Positions 12,213 to 25,330 of a DNA stretch of 64,000 bases are shown in pieces (position 1 is the stretch's first letter; each line of letters begins with the position of its first letter). The position numbers were made by a program, and so were the translations under genes. The stretch spans positions 62,669,001 through 62,733,000 of the forward strand of contig NC_071671.1 of assembly GCF_028554725.1 (NCBI RefSeq), written 5' to 3'. Under the pieces are notes generated by a model that made no database searches, was not told the origin of the DNA, and was given only the letters and a program-made list of their open reading frames with translations. The stretch comes from Zeugodacus cucurbitae. Lineage: Eukaryota > Arthropoda > Insecta > Diptera > Tephritidae.

Positions 12213-15200
12213 GTGAGTGCGACGTCAGCGGAAGAATGTAAGCAAATCAAATAAACGTGACTGTGTTCACGGTCGCTGGTATTTGCGTTTAGACCTTTTG
12301 CTTGTGAGCGTATTTTATATATAAAATATATATTTGTACGTGTGTGTGTATATGTATATATGTATGTGTGCCCCTCTAAGTATGCTTGTATTTATTTGTG
12401 TTGTTGTTGCATGTATTACTGTTTATTTCGTATTTCATTCACGTTTTTTTCGCAATTCTGCGCCACATCCACACATCTAATACCGTTGTGTGCTGCTTGC
12501 TGCGCGCCGTAAAGTATGCTACGCCATGCTCTACTAAGCAACCACGCGCCGTGTTTACCTACAAATATTTGTTCTTTCTACTCAATCGCTCAGCGCATGA
12601 AATTTATGCAATTCCTTCGTATTATTTTTTTATTATTATTATTTATATTGTCTTTGCCACAGACTGGCGCGCGCTGGAGTAGCTCAGCGTAGTCACTTGA
12701 CACTTTAAGGCAACGGATTACTGATTGGAATTTCCAATTTTTCACATTTGGCATTCACTCATTCTTCTCTCAATTCTTTTCATGTTGTTGTTGTTGTGCG
12801 TATAAATTACGCATTTTCCAGCAAACTCAAGTTGTTACCTTTGTTTGGCTGAGTATGTGGGTATGTGCGTTGGTGGCTTTGCTATCATGTCGTCTGTTTT
12901 TTATTGGTTCTCAGTTAGTGCCTTTTATTAGGCTTACCAGGAATGTTAATGTATTATTTGGTCAGTGGATTTTCGTCTTATTGCTAAATGCGGTTGCTGC
13001 GTTCGCCATTTGGCATTTAATTAAAGCGAAATTTTGCATTTTATTGGCGTAAAGGTCATTTGGCGTGGGTGTAGGATGATTTTATAGTTGAAATGTTTTA
13101 CTTTTCGACTTTATTTAACCAAATTAAATAAAAGAAAATTCAGCTAGACAATGTGCTTTATTAATCTAAAAATCTTGTATGTCGACTAGCGAAGCAAGGC
13201 TTTGTCGAAGACCAAAAAACTAACCGAACAGTTCTACTATGTTTTGAATGCTCGTACGGGATTAAGACAAGTAAAAACTCCATAAAGAATAGATTGGAGA
13301 TTTATTTCCAAGATTGTACCTCTTCTTAAGAAAACAATAAGTTTATAAATATTTATTTTAATACAGTCGATTATATTGATCTAACGTTACTTTTCCGAAA
13401 CTGAGTAAAGAACTTGACGTATATGGCCTTTTTATCAAAGAAACTGACAACTTCGATCGGATTTTAATAGATCCCCGAATACTTCGTTTACCCAGACCTT
13501 TATTCATAGCTCGGTTTATTTCTCCCATCATAGTTCTGTATCGAATTTGTGGTATTTTAAGTGACCAATTTGGTGGATGTCACCAATAAATCTTTTGAGT
13601 TGGGAATATTTCAGCTTATGACTTCTTGGTACAGCTTATCAGTTAGAGGCATTTTATATGCGTTCCTTAAAATGTGACTGTTTTGCGGAAATTCAGAAAA
13701 AATGGATGTCGAATTCAAGACCTGTCTAATGCTTTCAATAGGATTGTCTTTTTACGAACTGCGAACTTAAGACTTCTGTGCACCTCTAAACCTGATATTT
13801 GGTGTAGGGAGCGCAATAAAGATTCGTTTTTTTTTTTGGGATAATAAACAATTCCAAATGATTGGGTTATCGATATTCACGACGGCGAATATAGTGGAAA
13901 ATTATCGCTAAAAATGCTGTAATCTTCAGTTTCCGGTTTTGGTCTACCGACATTAGAAATGTTGGCTATGGAATTCTTCTTCTAGGAAAATACTTTGTTC
14001 TGATTATGAGATCCAAATTCAACTTTCCGCAAAATTCTCTCGTTTATTGAAAATAAATATTTGAATTTAATATTTAACACTCAAAATGTCTAACAAATTA
14101 TTTCACTTCAACCATTTACTCAAATGGATGTGATTAAAAATTTTAAAAGTTCGCCACTGAAATGAATTTGCAACTCAAAGTAATTTAAATATTTCCATAT
14201 AGACTTAAATTGTCCCAAACCCCGAATCAGTCAACCAGTCAGTCAGTCATTTAGTCAGTCGTCGCATCGTCTATCAACTTAATTGTCATTTGAATCGTCA
14301 CTCATGCTGTCATTCATGCATGACAAACTCTCATGTATTGTGGCGCAGCGCGCCGTAACCAAACGATCAACTAACAATATTTGAATATTTCTGCCTGCCA
14401 GCGAGCAACCATCATTGCGACGTCTATGCCAACCGACATAACTGCATTTTAATTACTTACTATGAAATTTCACATTAAATGCAGACACTCGGCGGCGCCA
14501 ACAACAAAGCAATCACAATGCCATCATCATCTGCAACAGTTTAGCGTTCGCCCTTGTGGTTTGTAGCATAAATGCGCCTTTGGCGGCAATAAAATGCAGA
14601 AGTTGACTCAATTTTTCTTTCCTTTTCACAATAGTTTTCTCTCTACTTTTCTCCTTTGACTGATTTGACATTCATATTTTTATTGCGCCAAATTATGAAG
14701 AAATTGAAATATCATTAAACTAATTAGTTTGCATGCTTCGCTTGCAGAAGAGTGAATATTATTTGCTTTTTTTTTGTTGTAATTAATTTGTATGTCATTA
14801 ATGCAATTGATTGAATAAATGAGAAGGTGAAAGGAAAAGTGATAATTATCGATTGTGTATGAAATGTTTAGCTATAAATAAGTGAGACTAAATACCTTCA
14901 TACCATAAACCTTAATGGTATTTTAATTAGATGATTACCATTGCTGTATTTAATTATTATAGACTGACTGAGTAATACATTTGCTAATTTATATGATTTT
15001 TAAATTTGAAATTAGCAGAAAATTATAAATACCTTTATTTAAGCGAAAATAGCCAAGTGTGTGCCTTTGCTAAATTTGTTAGTTGCCAACATTTCGGCTG
15101 ATTTGTTAAACTGACTCATAAATAAAATTGAGATCACAAACTACAACTAATTCTCGGCATCTGAATCAAAATATCAACTTACTAATATTTTTCTAACAAT

Positions 15201-16075
15201 ATTATCAAATTCTTGACTTTATTTAATAACTTTCTAAAATACGATCTCCTCTAAACAACTGCCAGCTCAATATAACCAACATGCAAAGTTGAAGAATTCA
15301 CTACGAACTTTCCAATATTAGAACAAAAAGGTCAGTGCAGCCACAAGTGCTTGCCAAAGTACGGTTAGAGTGAAATTAAATCTACACAAAAACAATTTCG
15401 CAAAACTTCCATGCACAACAAAGTCAAAGTGAAACGAGGCAGCCGAATTTTATAGCACCAATTTGCGCTTTGGAAATAATTTGAAAATAGTTTTTCGCGA
15501 GCTGTGTGAAATTCGACACTTGCCTACATTTAGGCGCTGAGGGCATAAACAAAATGCTTGAGTGTTTTGATGTACCATGCGAAAGCAATATAATAAAGTG
15601 CTTGACCTAAATGTAATAGTAGAAAAGTATAGACTTACAAGCCTTGTTAGAAAGCAAAAGCTTTTGAAATCTTGGTAGCTTTAAAAATGAAAGCCAAATC
15701 GAAGTTTTCTATTGGTGTACTTTTGTGTGATATATTTTATAATTGTTTATTTTATAAAATGCTTTTAATATATTATTAAGGAGCAAGCCAAGAAGTACTG
15801 AATTTTTCAGTGTGTCCAAATTTATCCAGATAAAATTTGGCTCCTGTATATAGCAAAAAGAACTGATAAAATTAAAAATGGAGTTAAAGCAGTTAACTGA
15901 ACCTTTCAGTGGTTCTGGGATGCAATTTTTTTCCAATTTTACTTATAGGACTCTCTGAGATTTTGCTCCATATTTTGGCAAGGCATATTTCAAAGATGTA
16001 GAGATTGAGCGGTTATTTTAGGTATAGGCTTAGAAGAATTCACAACTATAATAAGAAAGTAGTATAACCATATTT
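12213..16075. other. Non-coding, probably intronic; no gene seen
   Basis: Holds a degenerate CAGT microsatellite at about 14228-14265, T-rich tracts, and a perfect copy of the palindromic motif GCCTACATTTAGGC at 15522-15535. Frames such as 12386-12682 and 15709-15936 are low-complexity and not supported. Confidence 0.5.
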
Positions 16076-16871
16076 TTATACTCTCGCAACAAAAGTAGCT
16101 AAGAGAGTATTATAGTTTTGTTCACATAACGGTTGTTTGTAAGTCATAAAACTAAACGAGTTAGATATAGGGTTATATATATCAAAATGATCATGGTGAC
16201 GAGACGAGTCAAACTCCGAATGTCCGTCCGTCCGGCCGTCCGTACAACGGATAATTTGAGTAAAAATTGAGATATCTTGGAACACATGTTCCCTGGGACC
16301 GTGAGAGGGTTGCTTTCGAAAATGGGCAAAACCGGACCACTGCCACGCCCACAAAATGGCGAAACCCGAAAACACATAAAGTGTCATAACTAAGCCATAA
16401 ATAAAGTCTTAAAAGTAAAATTTGGAACAAAGGATCACACTAGGAAGGGGCATATTTGGATGTATTTTTTTTTTGGGGAAATGGGCGTGGCGCCCCCGAT
16501 TCTAATATACATATGATCTGTGGCATCATTTGTGAAAATCGGAATTTGTCGAAATCGGATTATAACTTTTGAAGGCCTCGAATGCCGAATATGAAGAATT
16601 CAGTGTCCCATGGTAATTTTTCACCGATAATTTCGGTAAATCTCTCAGATATTTTAATTGAATTCAGATGAAATATTTTTCTTCTAATAGTTTGTATCTA
16701 TACCAGAAATGGTTAAATCGTGTCATAACTTCTCCTAGCTCTCATATACCTAATTATAGGATTTTCAAATTGGGTCAATTTGTGTGTTATCTTAATAAAA
16801 ATATATCAATAAATTGCGAGATTATAAAATGTTCGGTTGCACCCGAACTTAGCCTTTCCGTTCTTGTTTAA
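16076..16871 (+). mobile_element. DINE-1-like element, copy B (internally deleted)
   Basis: It has the same ends as copy A: ACTCTCGCAACAAAAGTAGC forming a hairpin with AAGAGAGTAT at the start, and AATTGCGAGATTATAAAATG plus GTTCGGTTGCACCCGAAC at the end. The TGATCATGGTGACGAG block and (GTCC)n follow the first hairpin. It is about 375 bases shorter than copy A: the sequence jumps from the CCACGCCCAC and GGGCGTGGC blocks near 16490 to the 3' third. Three overlapping frames on its minus strand are artefacts of the repeat. Confidence 0.8.
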
Positions 16872-16950
16872 ACTTAATGCTGACTTATTTTTCTAATATT
16901 CCCCTAGTCTATCCAAACTTTTTATTTATATTGTTTAAACTTTAAATATA

Positions 16951-17185
16951 CGAGGTGTGTTCAAAAAATAACGGGAATTTTTTGAAATTTTTTTTATTAA
17001 TTCTTAATACTTTTCAAACTCGATTTTTGTGATAGTTTTAGCTCTTTCAGTGCAATCCACGTTTTTTTTTTTTTAATACAACTCGTACTCCGCCGTGATT
17101 TCCATTATCAAAAAGTCTGTTTCCATGGTATTTCGCCTTGTTAGACATTTTTGAACTTACTTTTCAAACTGACAAATTATCTCTC
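16951..17185 (+). mobile_element. Mariner-type element, isolated 5' end
   Basis: From 16951 the sequence starts CGAGGTGTGTTCAAAA, runs on through ATAACGGGAATTTTTT, and is preceded by TATA (TA target). The same terminal repeat in inverse orientation closes the mariner remnant at 62097, with one mismatch in about 33 bases. Only about 235 bases resembling an untranslated leader follow. No transposase and no opposite terminal repeat is nearby, so this is a solo end left by deletion. Confidence 0.7.
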
Positions 17186-19336
17186 TCTCCCTAGTCTCTA
17201 ACACCCACTTCTGAATATCACTCCATATGCCATTATTTACCATTTCACTACGCACACGTGCTGTTCACCACTCACCTGCTGGCGGATATTTTCAAAATGA
17301 AAATGTTTTTCCAATTTTCGTTTAGTGCACGACATCTTATTAAAATTTCGCTGTAACATATAATACAACAGAAGCAACAACTAAGCTTCAAAAGAGAGTG
17401 GTAGAATGCGAAATGAGTTGAGCAAGGCAACAACGTTACAGAAGAAAAAAGAAAAAGAAAGAAACCGAAATGAAACGTAAAAACCCAGTTGTGATTAACA
17501 CGTCTATATGGAGGCAGAGAGATCTTACTGCTGCGAAATGAATATAATTGTGTGTCACTCGAGTGCTTACTGACACACAAAAACAAAAACAACATGAATA
17601 TTAAAGAAGAAAAAAAAATAAAAAGAAATGAAATAAAACAAAAGTAAAAGTAAAATATTGCGCACGTCACCATAATGCAATAACCTCATAAATAACAGTG
17701 AAGTTGTCGTGCACGCACACACACAGACACGCGCGTGCATTTGTGAATTTATAATGAAATGAAAATACATATTAAAGATTACACACACATACTCACACAC
17801 ACGTGTCGGGTTGCCAACCGAGCAAATATGTACACCTTTACGACAATTCACACATATTCAAATATTTATTACGCATTACACATACAGAGTACACCGTACG
17901 CCAGCCAAGTGAGCCAACAGTGCGTATACGTAACATGCATATTATATACCGCTATCTGCGCGCACGCTTGCAACATTCGCTTGAAATTATGGCCTACTTT
18001 GCATCTACGTCGCGCACATTTTTTCTTGCTTTATAGCCCAGCCACATGCTGCATATGATTTGGCTTTTTGCACTTGTTGTTGTTGCTGTTGTGCCTTTTG
18101 TTTTTGCTAAATTCCTTCATTTTCGCCTTTTTACGCGTGTCATTTTGGTGGCAATTTTTTTGCGTATGTGATATATATTTCGCATTACTGGCAGCGGAAA
18201 GGCAAACACAAATAAGTTGGCAAAACAACAACAACAATATTAACAAAAAAAAAAAAAAAACCGGCATGAAAAAGCGGAAAAGTGAAATGCAACAAAATGT
18301 TGGCGCGACACATTAAAAATTCAGAAAACGTCACAGCCCGTTGCGTCAACATTCGGGCGCATAAATATTGATACATTTAAATATTAGGGTGGACCTGAAA
18401 TGACTGTGAGAATTCAGAAATTTGTTTCTTCCAACAATAAAATTTTAAATACCATCATACGATTTTTTATGAAAAAAAAAATTAATCTTGTTTACAAAAA
18501 GAATTGAAAATTGTTTAAATTAATTTCGAAAAATTTATTTTTGATTGCAAAAAAATATTAAAAATTAAATACAAATAAATTTAGTTAGCAATAAATTTTA
18601 AATCTCACAAATGTGTTATGTTTAGTTAAAAGAATCGAAAAAAATATTTGAAAAACAAAATATGAATTTTTAAAATATTTTAAAAATATTTAATTTTTGA
18701 AAATTCTATATATGGAAAATTTTTGTTTCTAAATATTAATATTTTTTAAGTGCTAGAAATAAATATTAGCCAACTGTACGTGTTGGCTATTACTCCATAT
18801 ACATATGTATGTACGTTTTTACTGTGTAAGATATTCGTTTTATTTAAGCTGCCAATATTTAGCTTCCACACACACATTTCACAAATATTTCTGGGCATTT
18901 CACATCGCATATTTTCACCGCATATCCCCCAGAGATATGGCTGACGATTAGTCTGTTATGTGACACTTATTTATTGGCTTGGGAGCAACTGAAATGACAG
19001 AAGAGATAAAGTAGGCTACTTTTTTTTGGAAAAATAATTGAAAATTTAATATCAGCAAAAAGTAATTTTTGACGTGATTTTTTTATATAGCTATGTGTTT
19101 TAAAATTTTGACTGAAATACTCATTTATACAAAGCCAAACATTTATACAATTTTGAGTGCTTTGGGAATTCTTTCATTCCAGTGTATGTTACGTAAGAGC
19201 CACTTTAAATAAATTTAAAATATAATGTCCTATAAAATAATATTTTTTTCGACTTTAACCATAAATTAATTAATTTAAAAATATATATACAAGCTAATAT
19301 TTAGAATAAATAGTAAAGAAATAGATATTTTTGTTT
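17186..19336. other. Non-coding; no gene seen
   Basis: Holds (CA)n-rich stretches (17715-17810), A- and T-rich runs, and an extremely AT-rich block at 18400-18760. Overlapping frames on both strands at 17270-18376 are low-complexity shadows. Confidence 0.5.
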
Positions 19337-19444
19337 GACACCCTAAATGTATCAACAAATTTTGATAATAAAAGTCAATTGAAAAGGTGTGTGTCTGTGA
19401 TAAAGTATCTTAGTAAATAAAATGTTGCCTACATTTAGGGTGTC
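19337..19444. repeat. Inverted repeat (15-bp perfect arms)
   Basis: GACACCCTAAATGTA at 19337-19351 is the exact reverse complement of TACATTTAGGGTGTC at 19430-19444, with a 78-base spacer. The right arm is part of the recurring TTGCCTACATTTAGG motif. It could be the ends of a very short MITE or a stem-loop. Confidence 0.7.
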
Positions 19445-19743
19445 ATCATATTTTCGAAACAATTGTGTATATAGTATATAATATTTTATTCTACAAAATT
19501 TTATTTCCAGTGGCTTATTTGTTGTAAAAATATTCGAGAAAATAATTTAAAAACCACATGATTTCCCAAAAATTATTTGGAATAATTTTAAAATATATTT
19601 TTTGCTTAGAAAACTATGTTAAATAACAACTTTAGGGGAGAGTCTTCGATAAAAACCGCGTTGTGTATAAAATGTTGCCTACATTTAGGATACTATGATT
19701 TTGATGGGTGAAAGAAATTGTATTATTAAAAATTATTTATGTA

Positions 19744-21245
19744 TGTAGGTTAGGTTAGATTGGTCTGGTAGGCCTGCTGAACCAGTTATGGTCCTTTGCG
19801 ATACCAGAATGGAGTGCGTTCACGTGTTCCCTGAGTAGTAGTCATCGTTCAGGATGGCTGCGCCGGACGTGAATTTTAATAATTTATGGGGCATCACTAA
19901 GTACCTAAAACGGTGTCTCGCTAACGAAGGACAAACGCACAAGAGATGCTCCACTGTTTCCTTGGTGCCCTGCTTTTGACATTTTCTGCATTCCTCCCGA
20001 TCTGACAGCCCCATCTTATAGGCATATGCTGATACTAGGCTGTGACCTGTAAGAATGCCAACCATGGTCCTACAGCCCTTTCTATCCAGCTCCAGTAGGA
20101 ACCTTGTATATTTTTGATCTAGCGCTTTGCACATGACCTTTGCAGTTTTACACCCCGGTAGATCCTTCCAGCGAAATATGAGTTTTCTTGCCATGTACCT
20201 GTCTATGTCGTCGTACAGAATATGCATGGGTTTACCGATGTTGATCATGTTTCCGGGTGATTTCGTTGCCCTCGATGCCTTTATGGCTTGGCACACAGTA
20301 GAAGTGTAGCCTCATATTCCTGGTGACCCTCACCACCGCTGCGCTGCTGCCCAAGACACTTTTGGCCGATATTCGACACGAGGTTACTGCCTTGATTGCT
20401 GCTTGGCTGTCTACGTAGATGTTAATGTTAGAGTATTGGCCTTGTGCGCTAGAGGCTAGCTCTGCTGCCTTCCCAATAGCAAAGACCTCTGCTTGAAATA
20501 TACTACAGTGGTTCGGCAGTTTGAACGGTTGTTTTATGCCGAGTTCCGGACAGTATATTTCTGCACCTACTCCCTCATCCATTTTAGAGTCATCCGTATA
20601 GATATTTAAGGTGTTGCGTGTAGTTGCAGTGCTCATCCTTTTCCATGGTTACCGTGAACTCTCTTTCCCAGTTGTAGAATGGGACCAGATAGTCGGTGCC
20701 TGTCAGACTGCACTTAGCAACCGAGCTGTGTCCGAAGGATCTGTATGTAAGGATCTGTTTTTCATCTATTGCCATCAGTCGATCAACCGATTTCGCCGCG
20801 CAGTTTTCGGCAAAGAGTTCTATAGGTGGCAGGTTTAATATTCGTTCTAGAGCAGCCGTTGGGGCCCCCGGTATACATAGCGCTGCAAGACGCTGAACTT
20901 TTTCCATCGGCTTCCGATACATAGATTTCCTAGTACCCGTCCACCACACCAGAACATTGCTGTGTAGCACCAGTGCATGAGGAAGCCCCCAGGTAGTACC
21001 AAGCATCTTCCTGCATGCATACAGAGCATTACTGGCTTTCCTTACTCTTTCCTACACATTGTACTTCCACAGAAATTTAAAGTCCATGACTACCTCTAGG
21101 TATTTGGTACGGTCCGGAGCGGGAGCTCGGTGCCATTTAGCGAAGGGGGCCTCCATGCAGGTATTTTGTACCACCTAGTAAACACCAGAATGTCTGTCTT
21201 TTCCGCATTCAGCCCCAGTCCCGATAATTTATGTAAAAGTTTTTT
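19744..21245 (-). pseudogene. Non-LTR retrotransposon remnant: RT C-terminus, RNase H and terminal domain
   Basis: On the minus strand from about 21245, the RT tail is seen in broken registers (GLNAEKTDILVFTRWYKIP; ALYACRKMLGTTWGL), then LVWWTGTRK and KVQRLAALCIPGAPTAALE. The RNase H domain follows (about 20636-20240): YTDDSK, IFQAEVFAIGKAAELA, YVDSQAAIKAV and VPSHKGIEGNEI, keeping the first three acidic positions but breaking at GNE(I/x)AD. The C-terminal domain (20296-19820) has the cysteine pattern CRKCQKQGTKETVEHLLCVC typical of I/R1-like ORF2. At least two frameshifts (near 20600 and 20250) split the frame. The 3' end is a CTAACCTAAC-type tail at 19744-19757 on the plus strand. It is 5'-truncated and non-functional. 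A second remnant of the same family is at 60994-61500. Confidence 0.88.
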
Positions 21246-23469
21246 AAAAGGAATATATATGAAATTATTTTCTTTTAATTACTTATATTATTTAATTTCA
21301 TTTTGGTTAATTTTAAAATTAATTATATAAATATAATTAAATTATAATTAAATAAAATTATAAAAAATATGATTATGTTGGAATAAATAAAAAATTATTT
21401 AACATCCCATACTAATCTAAAAAACCCTTTAAGAAGCATTAATCCAGCAATACATAAAACCTAACTTTTAAATACACTGCCTTTTCAACTAAATATGCCA
21501 ACATATGAGTGTGAGTACTTATGCTTATGACCGAAATTCATGCTGGCAATATAATTCATACTCGTTACGGCAAGTTAAGCGCGCGCAACGCAAGCCAAAA
21601 AGCTAAAGAAAAATTCGCTTTGCATTACATATTTGACATACAAACACAACTACAAACACACAAACTTACATGTGTATGTTGGCAAAATTATTGCACGGAA
21701 CGAAGTAAATCTTCTACGCGCACGCACACAAGCATGTAAACATAAACAACAACAAAATAGAAAAAAGAAAAGAAAAAGTACTCGGTGTTGCATAAGTACA
21801 TGCGAACGGTGTTAGAATTAATGTAAATAAATACGCGTATATAAACATATACATATAAATTATATATTTGTGTAACTGTGTTGTGCAAGAAGTCAACAAA
21901 GCGCTCCGAAAAGTCATTGGCCTCGCAAATAATGCCAAACATTTATGCATTTGCATATAAAAATATGAAAATAAAAGTAAAAATAAAAATAAAATTTTAT
22001 CATAAATATGCGCAGAGATTGCCTATAAAGCTGCACTTACCAACGCGCATATAGCAACATAAATAAAAAAATACTCTAAATGAAAGTGCTACTTGTCGCG
22101 CAGAAATCTTCTGATAATGTCTAAAATATATATATTTACGTGCTCAAAAATCAGTATGTGTATGTAGCAGCACTCATATTTCACATTAAAAATATGAACT
22201 CGCAGCATATTTTTTTTCCGCTCATGCACTTCATACTTAGCTACTTGCGCCGCATTCAAAAATTCATTGCATGCTGCTCAGCGGGGCGTATACGCAATAA
22301 TAATTGTAATAATGATAATAAAAGACATACAGACATATTTTTGAATGTGTGTGTGTGTGTTTGTATATTGTTGCTTTTGGTTTTGAATGAAAATATTTGC
22401 TGCACGCACTCACACTTTCGCACAGCATAGAGGTTAACTTCCGCGTGTATGTGTATATATGTATGTATGACATAGCTCACAGTTGTTGAGCGCAGCATGC
22501 GAGCAAAGGTTGCGAGCTGAAATTTATGACTTGCCTCAACTAGTTGTAGCAGCAGATTTCCTTTTGCTTTTCCTTTAACTTTGTTTTCCTTTTACTCTCC
22601 ACACTGAAGTTGTATCTATGCCATTCAAGTACTGCCAATGTATGATAATATGTGTATGTGTGCGAGTGTTTGCTTGTTATTCTTTGTGTTGCGGTTTCAG
22701 TTTGCATTCACCGCCATTGCTGTTGACAGTTTTCTAGTGCACTTGACTTGCAATAAAAATACTTTAATGTTAATTTTAGTATTGTACACACATATGTAAG
22801 TTGCAGAATTAGGTTATACAAGTGCGTTGAATGCATGCCTGTATGTCTGTATAGACGTGGTAAGAGTGACTCCTTAAGATATGTTCAACACCATTACTTA
22901 TTTGTACAACTAATAAAACACATGCAAATTTCTTCAAAAACATACACACATACTCGGTAGCTTATATTCATTGCTATTTGCAACTATGCTTACACTTGCC
23001 AAGTTATTAGTCGAGTGAAGTGGCGAAATGAGTACATAGAGCAGTTAAGTAGCAAAGTTTGTTTGACATATGAGTATGAGTAGTATACGAGTATGAAGCA
23101 CTTTAGAAAAGCTGTGAAGTTTTTGCTTTCAAAACTACGTATTTTGTATGTATAAAAGTGTTGTTGTTGGCGGGCGTCAGTGTTGTTATTCTGGAAGTAA
23201 AACAAATTCATATATTTATCACACTTCAATATTTGTAATACTTCTCATTTATAGACGTCTTCTATTTGTATGTCATGCAATCTGTCTCAAGTGTTCAACT
23301 CAGCGTTTGTAAGTTAATTAATTGGTATCATTTTATCAAGCATATTTAAATGTAAAAGAAATTTTGTTTTTGGAATTGCTGTTATACTCTAGTAAGATCG
23401 TGCAAAGAATATACTTGTTAAGTTCATCTAATGGTTATTTTTAAAACCTAAAACTCTTTCAGATAGTTT
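21246..23469. other. Non-coding; no gene seen
   Basis: Strongly AT-rich at 21246-21470, followed by CA/TG microsatellites (about 21650-21670 and 22347-22360) and TATG runs. Overlapping two-strand frames at 21500-22500 are low-complexity. Nothing supported. Confidence 0.5.
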
Positions 23470-23843
23470 TAGATGATCAGGATGGAATGGCACATTTGAT
23501 AGATAGTTTGATTTTTGATGACTGGAAAATTTTACTAACAACCACCCTACTTCTCGTATAACATGATTTTAAATTTCAACATATTCTTACAATTTACATC
23601 ATGTAAATCAATTACCAATGAAGATATCGAAAAACCTTTGCTTGATGACATCTCTCTTTTAAAAATATTCGAAATCAGAAAATAACTTTTCAGCCTTTAC
23701 ATACCGAATATGAGCACCTCAGTATGCAAGCCTGACTTTCGAACGAATCTCAATAATCTCAGTAAATCTCTGAGAAATCTTAATTAAATTCAGTGTTCGT
23801 CTTGTATTCATTAAAATCTGCTTTGGTATCAAAAATGGATAAA
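23470..23843. repeat. Old, diverged copy of a DINE-like 3' region
   Basis: Contains GATGATCAGGATGGAATGG, ACCAATGAAGATATCG at about 23618, and the block ATCTCAGTAAATCTCTGAG close to the tail of copies A and B. It shares its ACCAATGAAGATATCG segment with 24889-25330, so two diverged copies flank the mariner pair. Ends are not definable. Confidence 0.5.
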
Positions 23844-24160
23844 ATCGAGCTATTAAAAAAATTATTTATTCATTCGTCTACATTAGTGTTATTGCCTAGA
23901 AAGGTGTTCCCCATTCGATATTATGCACTTATGACAGCGCTTTTTTAGGCCAATAATTCACAAACAAGCAACGAAGTGTGAGCTTTTAAAAGACAACAAT
24001 CGAGCTAAGCTCAAGAAAACTCGTTTAATCTTAGCATTGAATTCAGCTAAAAATTTCATATGGTACTTCAGGGATAGGTACTATATAAAAAAGTATAAAA
24101 AAGTGCTTGAAATTGGACTCCACAAATCCTTGAAATTCCCGTTATTTTCTGAACATACTT
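23844..24160 (-). mobile_element. Internally deleted mariner, about 0.3 kb
   Basis: Minus-strand element. Its 5' terminal repeat reads on the plus strand as AAATTCCCGTTATTTTCTGA at about 24133-24152, followed by ACATAC. This matches the terminal repeat of the mariner ending at 62097 apart from a few substitutions. Inside, the reverse complement of 23990-23950 gives the transposase segment AHTSL-like (AAAAGCTCACACTTCGTTGC), then jumps to KRCHKCIISNGE and NVDE-like codons near 23875-23940. Both pieces align with the copy at 61735-62097. The stretch between them, which holds the last catalytic aspartate, is deleted. The 3' end near 23844 is degenerate. It is non-autonomous and fossil. Confidence 0.7.
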
Positions 24161-24167
24161 TATGTTC

Positions 24168-24888
24168 TGAACATGCTATATATATTTCTGGCCTAATAAT
24201 GAAACTAGGAATATTTATCAACGAAAATGGTTTTATTGTTTTTCAAAATATTCTCCATCAAGATTTATACACTTTTGCATGCGCTCAAACCAATTTTCGA
24301 AGCACTTTTTTGAGCCTTTTTTTGAGCGATTGTCAAATTGTGCGGGATCCAATGAAAACAGTCCTTTTTTACGGCCAGGTGTTCATGCAATATCGAATGT
24401 ATACTGGTGGGAGAAATGCATAGGCATGTCTCTATCTGAAAGTATGTTACATGACGGTCTTGCATTATCAGTTCACGTACGGCATCGATGTTTTCTTTCA
24501 CAACGGCTGTTTTTGGACGACCTTCACGGAATTCGTCTTTGAGCGAGCGTCGGCCACGATTGAATTCGTTGTACCAGTGTTTCATAGTGCTATAGGATGG
24601 TGCTTCATAGCCATACAAAGATTTTAGTGCATCGATGCACTCTTGTCGCGATAATCCACGTCGAAAGTTGTGAAAAATGATCGCACGAAAATGTTCACGA
24701 GTTAATTCCATTTTTTGGCCGAGATGAATTTTTTAATTCCCTGTAAATAAAACAATTCAAGATTAAATGACAAAACGTTCTGAGTGATGTTATGCTAAAA
24801 AATGTCAAACTTTCCAATGGAAATGTCAGATTGCACCTGGCAACACTTAGTGTTGCCTAGGCCAGAAATATGTATAGCAGCCCTCGTA
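24168..24888 (-). mobile_element. Second mariner family: internal-deletion derivative with intact N-terminus
   Basis: Minus strand. ATG at 24711 starts a transposase N-terminus with both helix-turn-helix halves: EHFRAIIFHNFRRGLSRQEC, YSTMKHWYNEFNRGRRSL, EGRPKTAVVKENIDAVREL and ISPTSIHSILHEHL, ending at the linker HWIPHNLTIAQ. The frame then jumps to the extreme C-terminus, which in the other register reads CFENWFERMQKCINLDGEYF, then EKQ and a stop. The whole D,D(34)D catalytic core, roughly half a kilobase, is missing and the fusion is out of frame. Inner terminal repeats survive as TGCTATATATATTTCTGGCC (from 24174) and its inverse (24860-24879) with one mismatch; the outermost bases are kept only on the right (CCCTCGTATA). 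It is a classic non-autonomous deletion product and could at most encode a DNA-binding fragment. Confidence 0.88.
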
Positions 24889-25330
24889 TATCAAGCACCA
24901 ATGAAGATATCGGAAAAAAATTTCATGTATAATAGTTTTAAGATCTGACACTTTTCTTCTAAAAATTGTCAAAATCGGTCGCATAACTTTTTCCGATCAC
25001 CAGATACCGACTATGGGGACTTTAGAGCTGCAACAACAACTCTAATCGCTAATTACCCAAAGTATCGGTCAATCTGTGAGATATCTTAATGAAACTAGAG
25101 AACTTATCTTTTCCAGATAAAAATGTGCTCTGATGATCTAAAAGTTTAAATAATTGGACTAATAATTCTCTTAACCGCCATATATCTGCTATAACGTTGG
25201 CTTTATACCGCATATTTATACCGTATTAAAATCGAAATCGTTCCCTGAGTTATCCTATTGCAATATACCATCTGCCATATCTGTATAGATCAGCTTTATG
25301 CCCCATATATAGAGTACAATCTACATCTTT
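24889..25330. repeat. Old, diverged DINE-like repeat copy
   Basis: Contains ACCAATGAAGATATCGG, TTGTCAAAATCGGTCGCATA, ACCAGATACCGACTATG and GATATCTTAATGAAACTAG, in the same order as the 3' third of copies A, C and D but well diverged. Boundaries are uncertain. Confidence 0.5.

Noticed and set aside
24037..24423. 128-codon plus-strand frame across the mariner pair
   Set aside because: Antisense to recognisable transposase sequence and runs across an element boundary.
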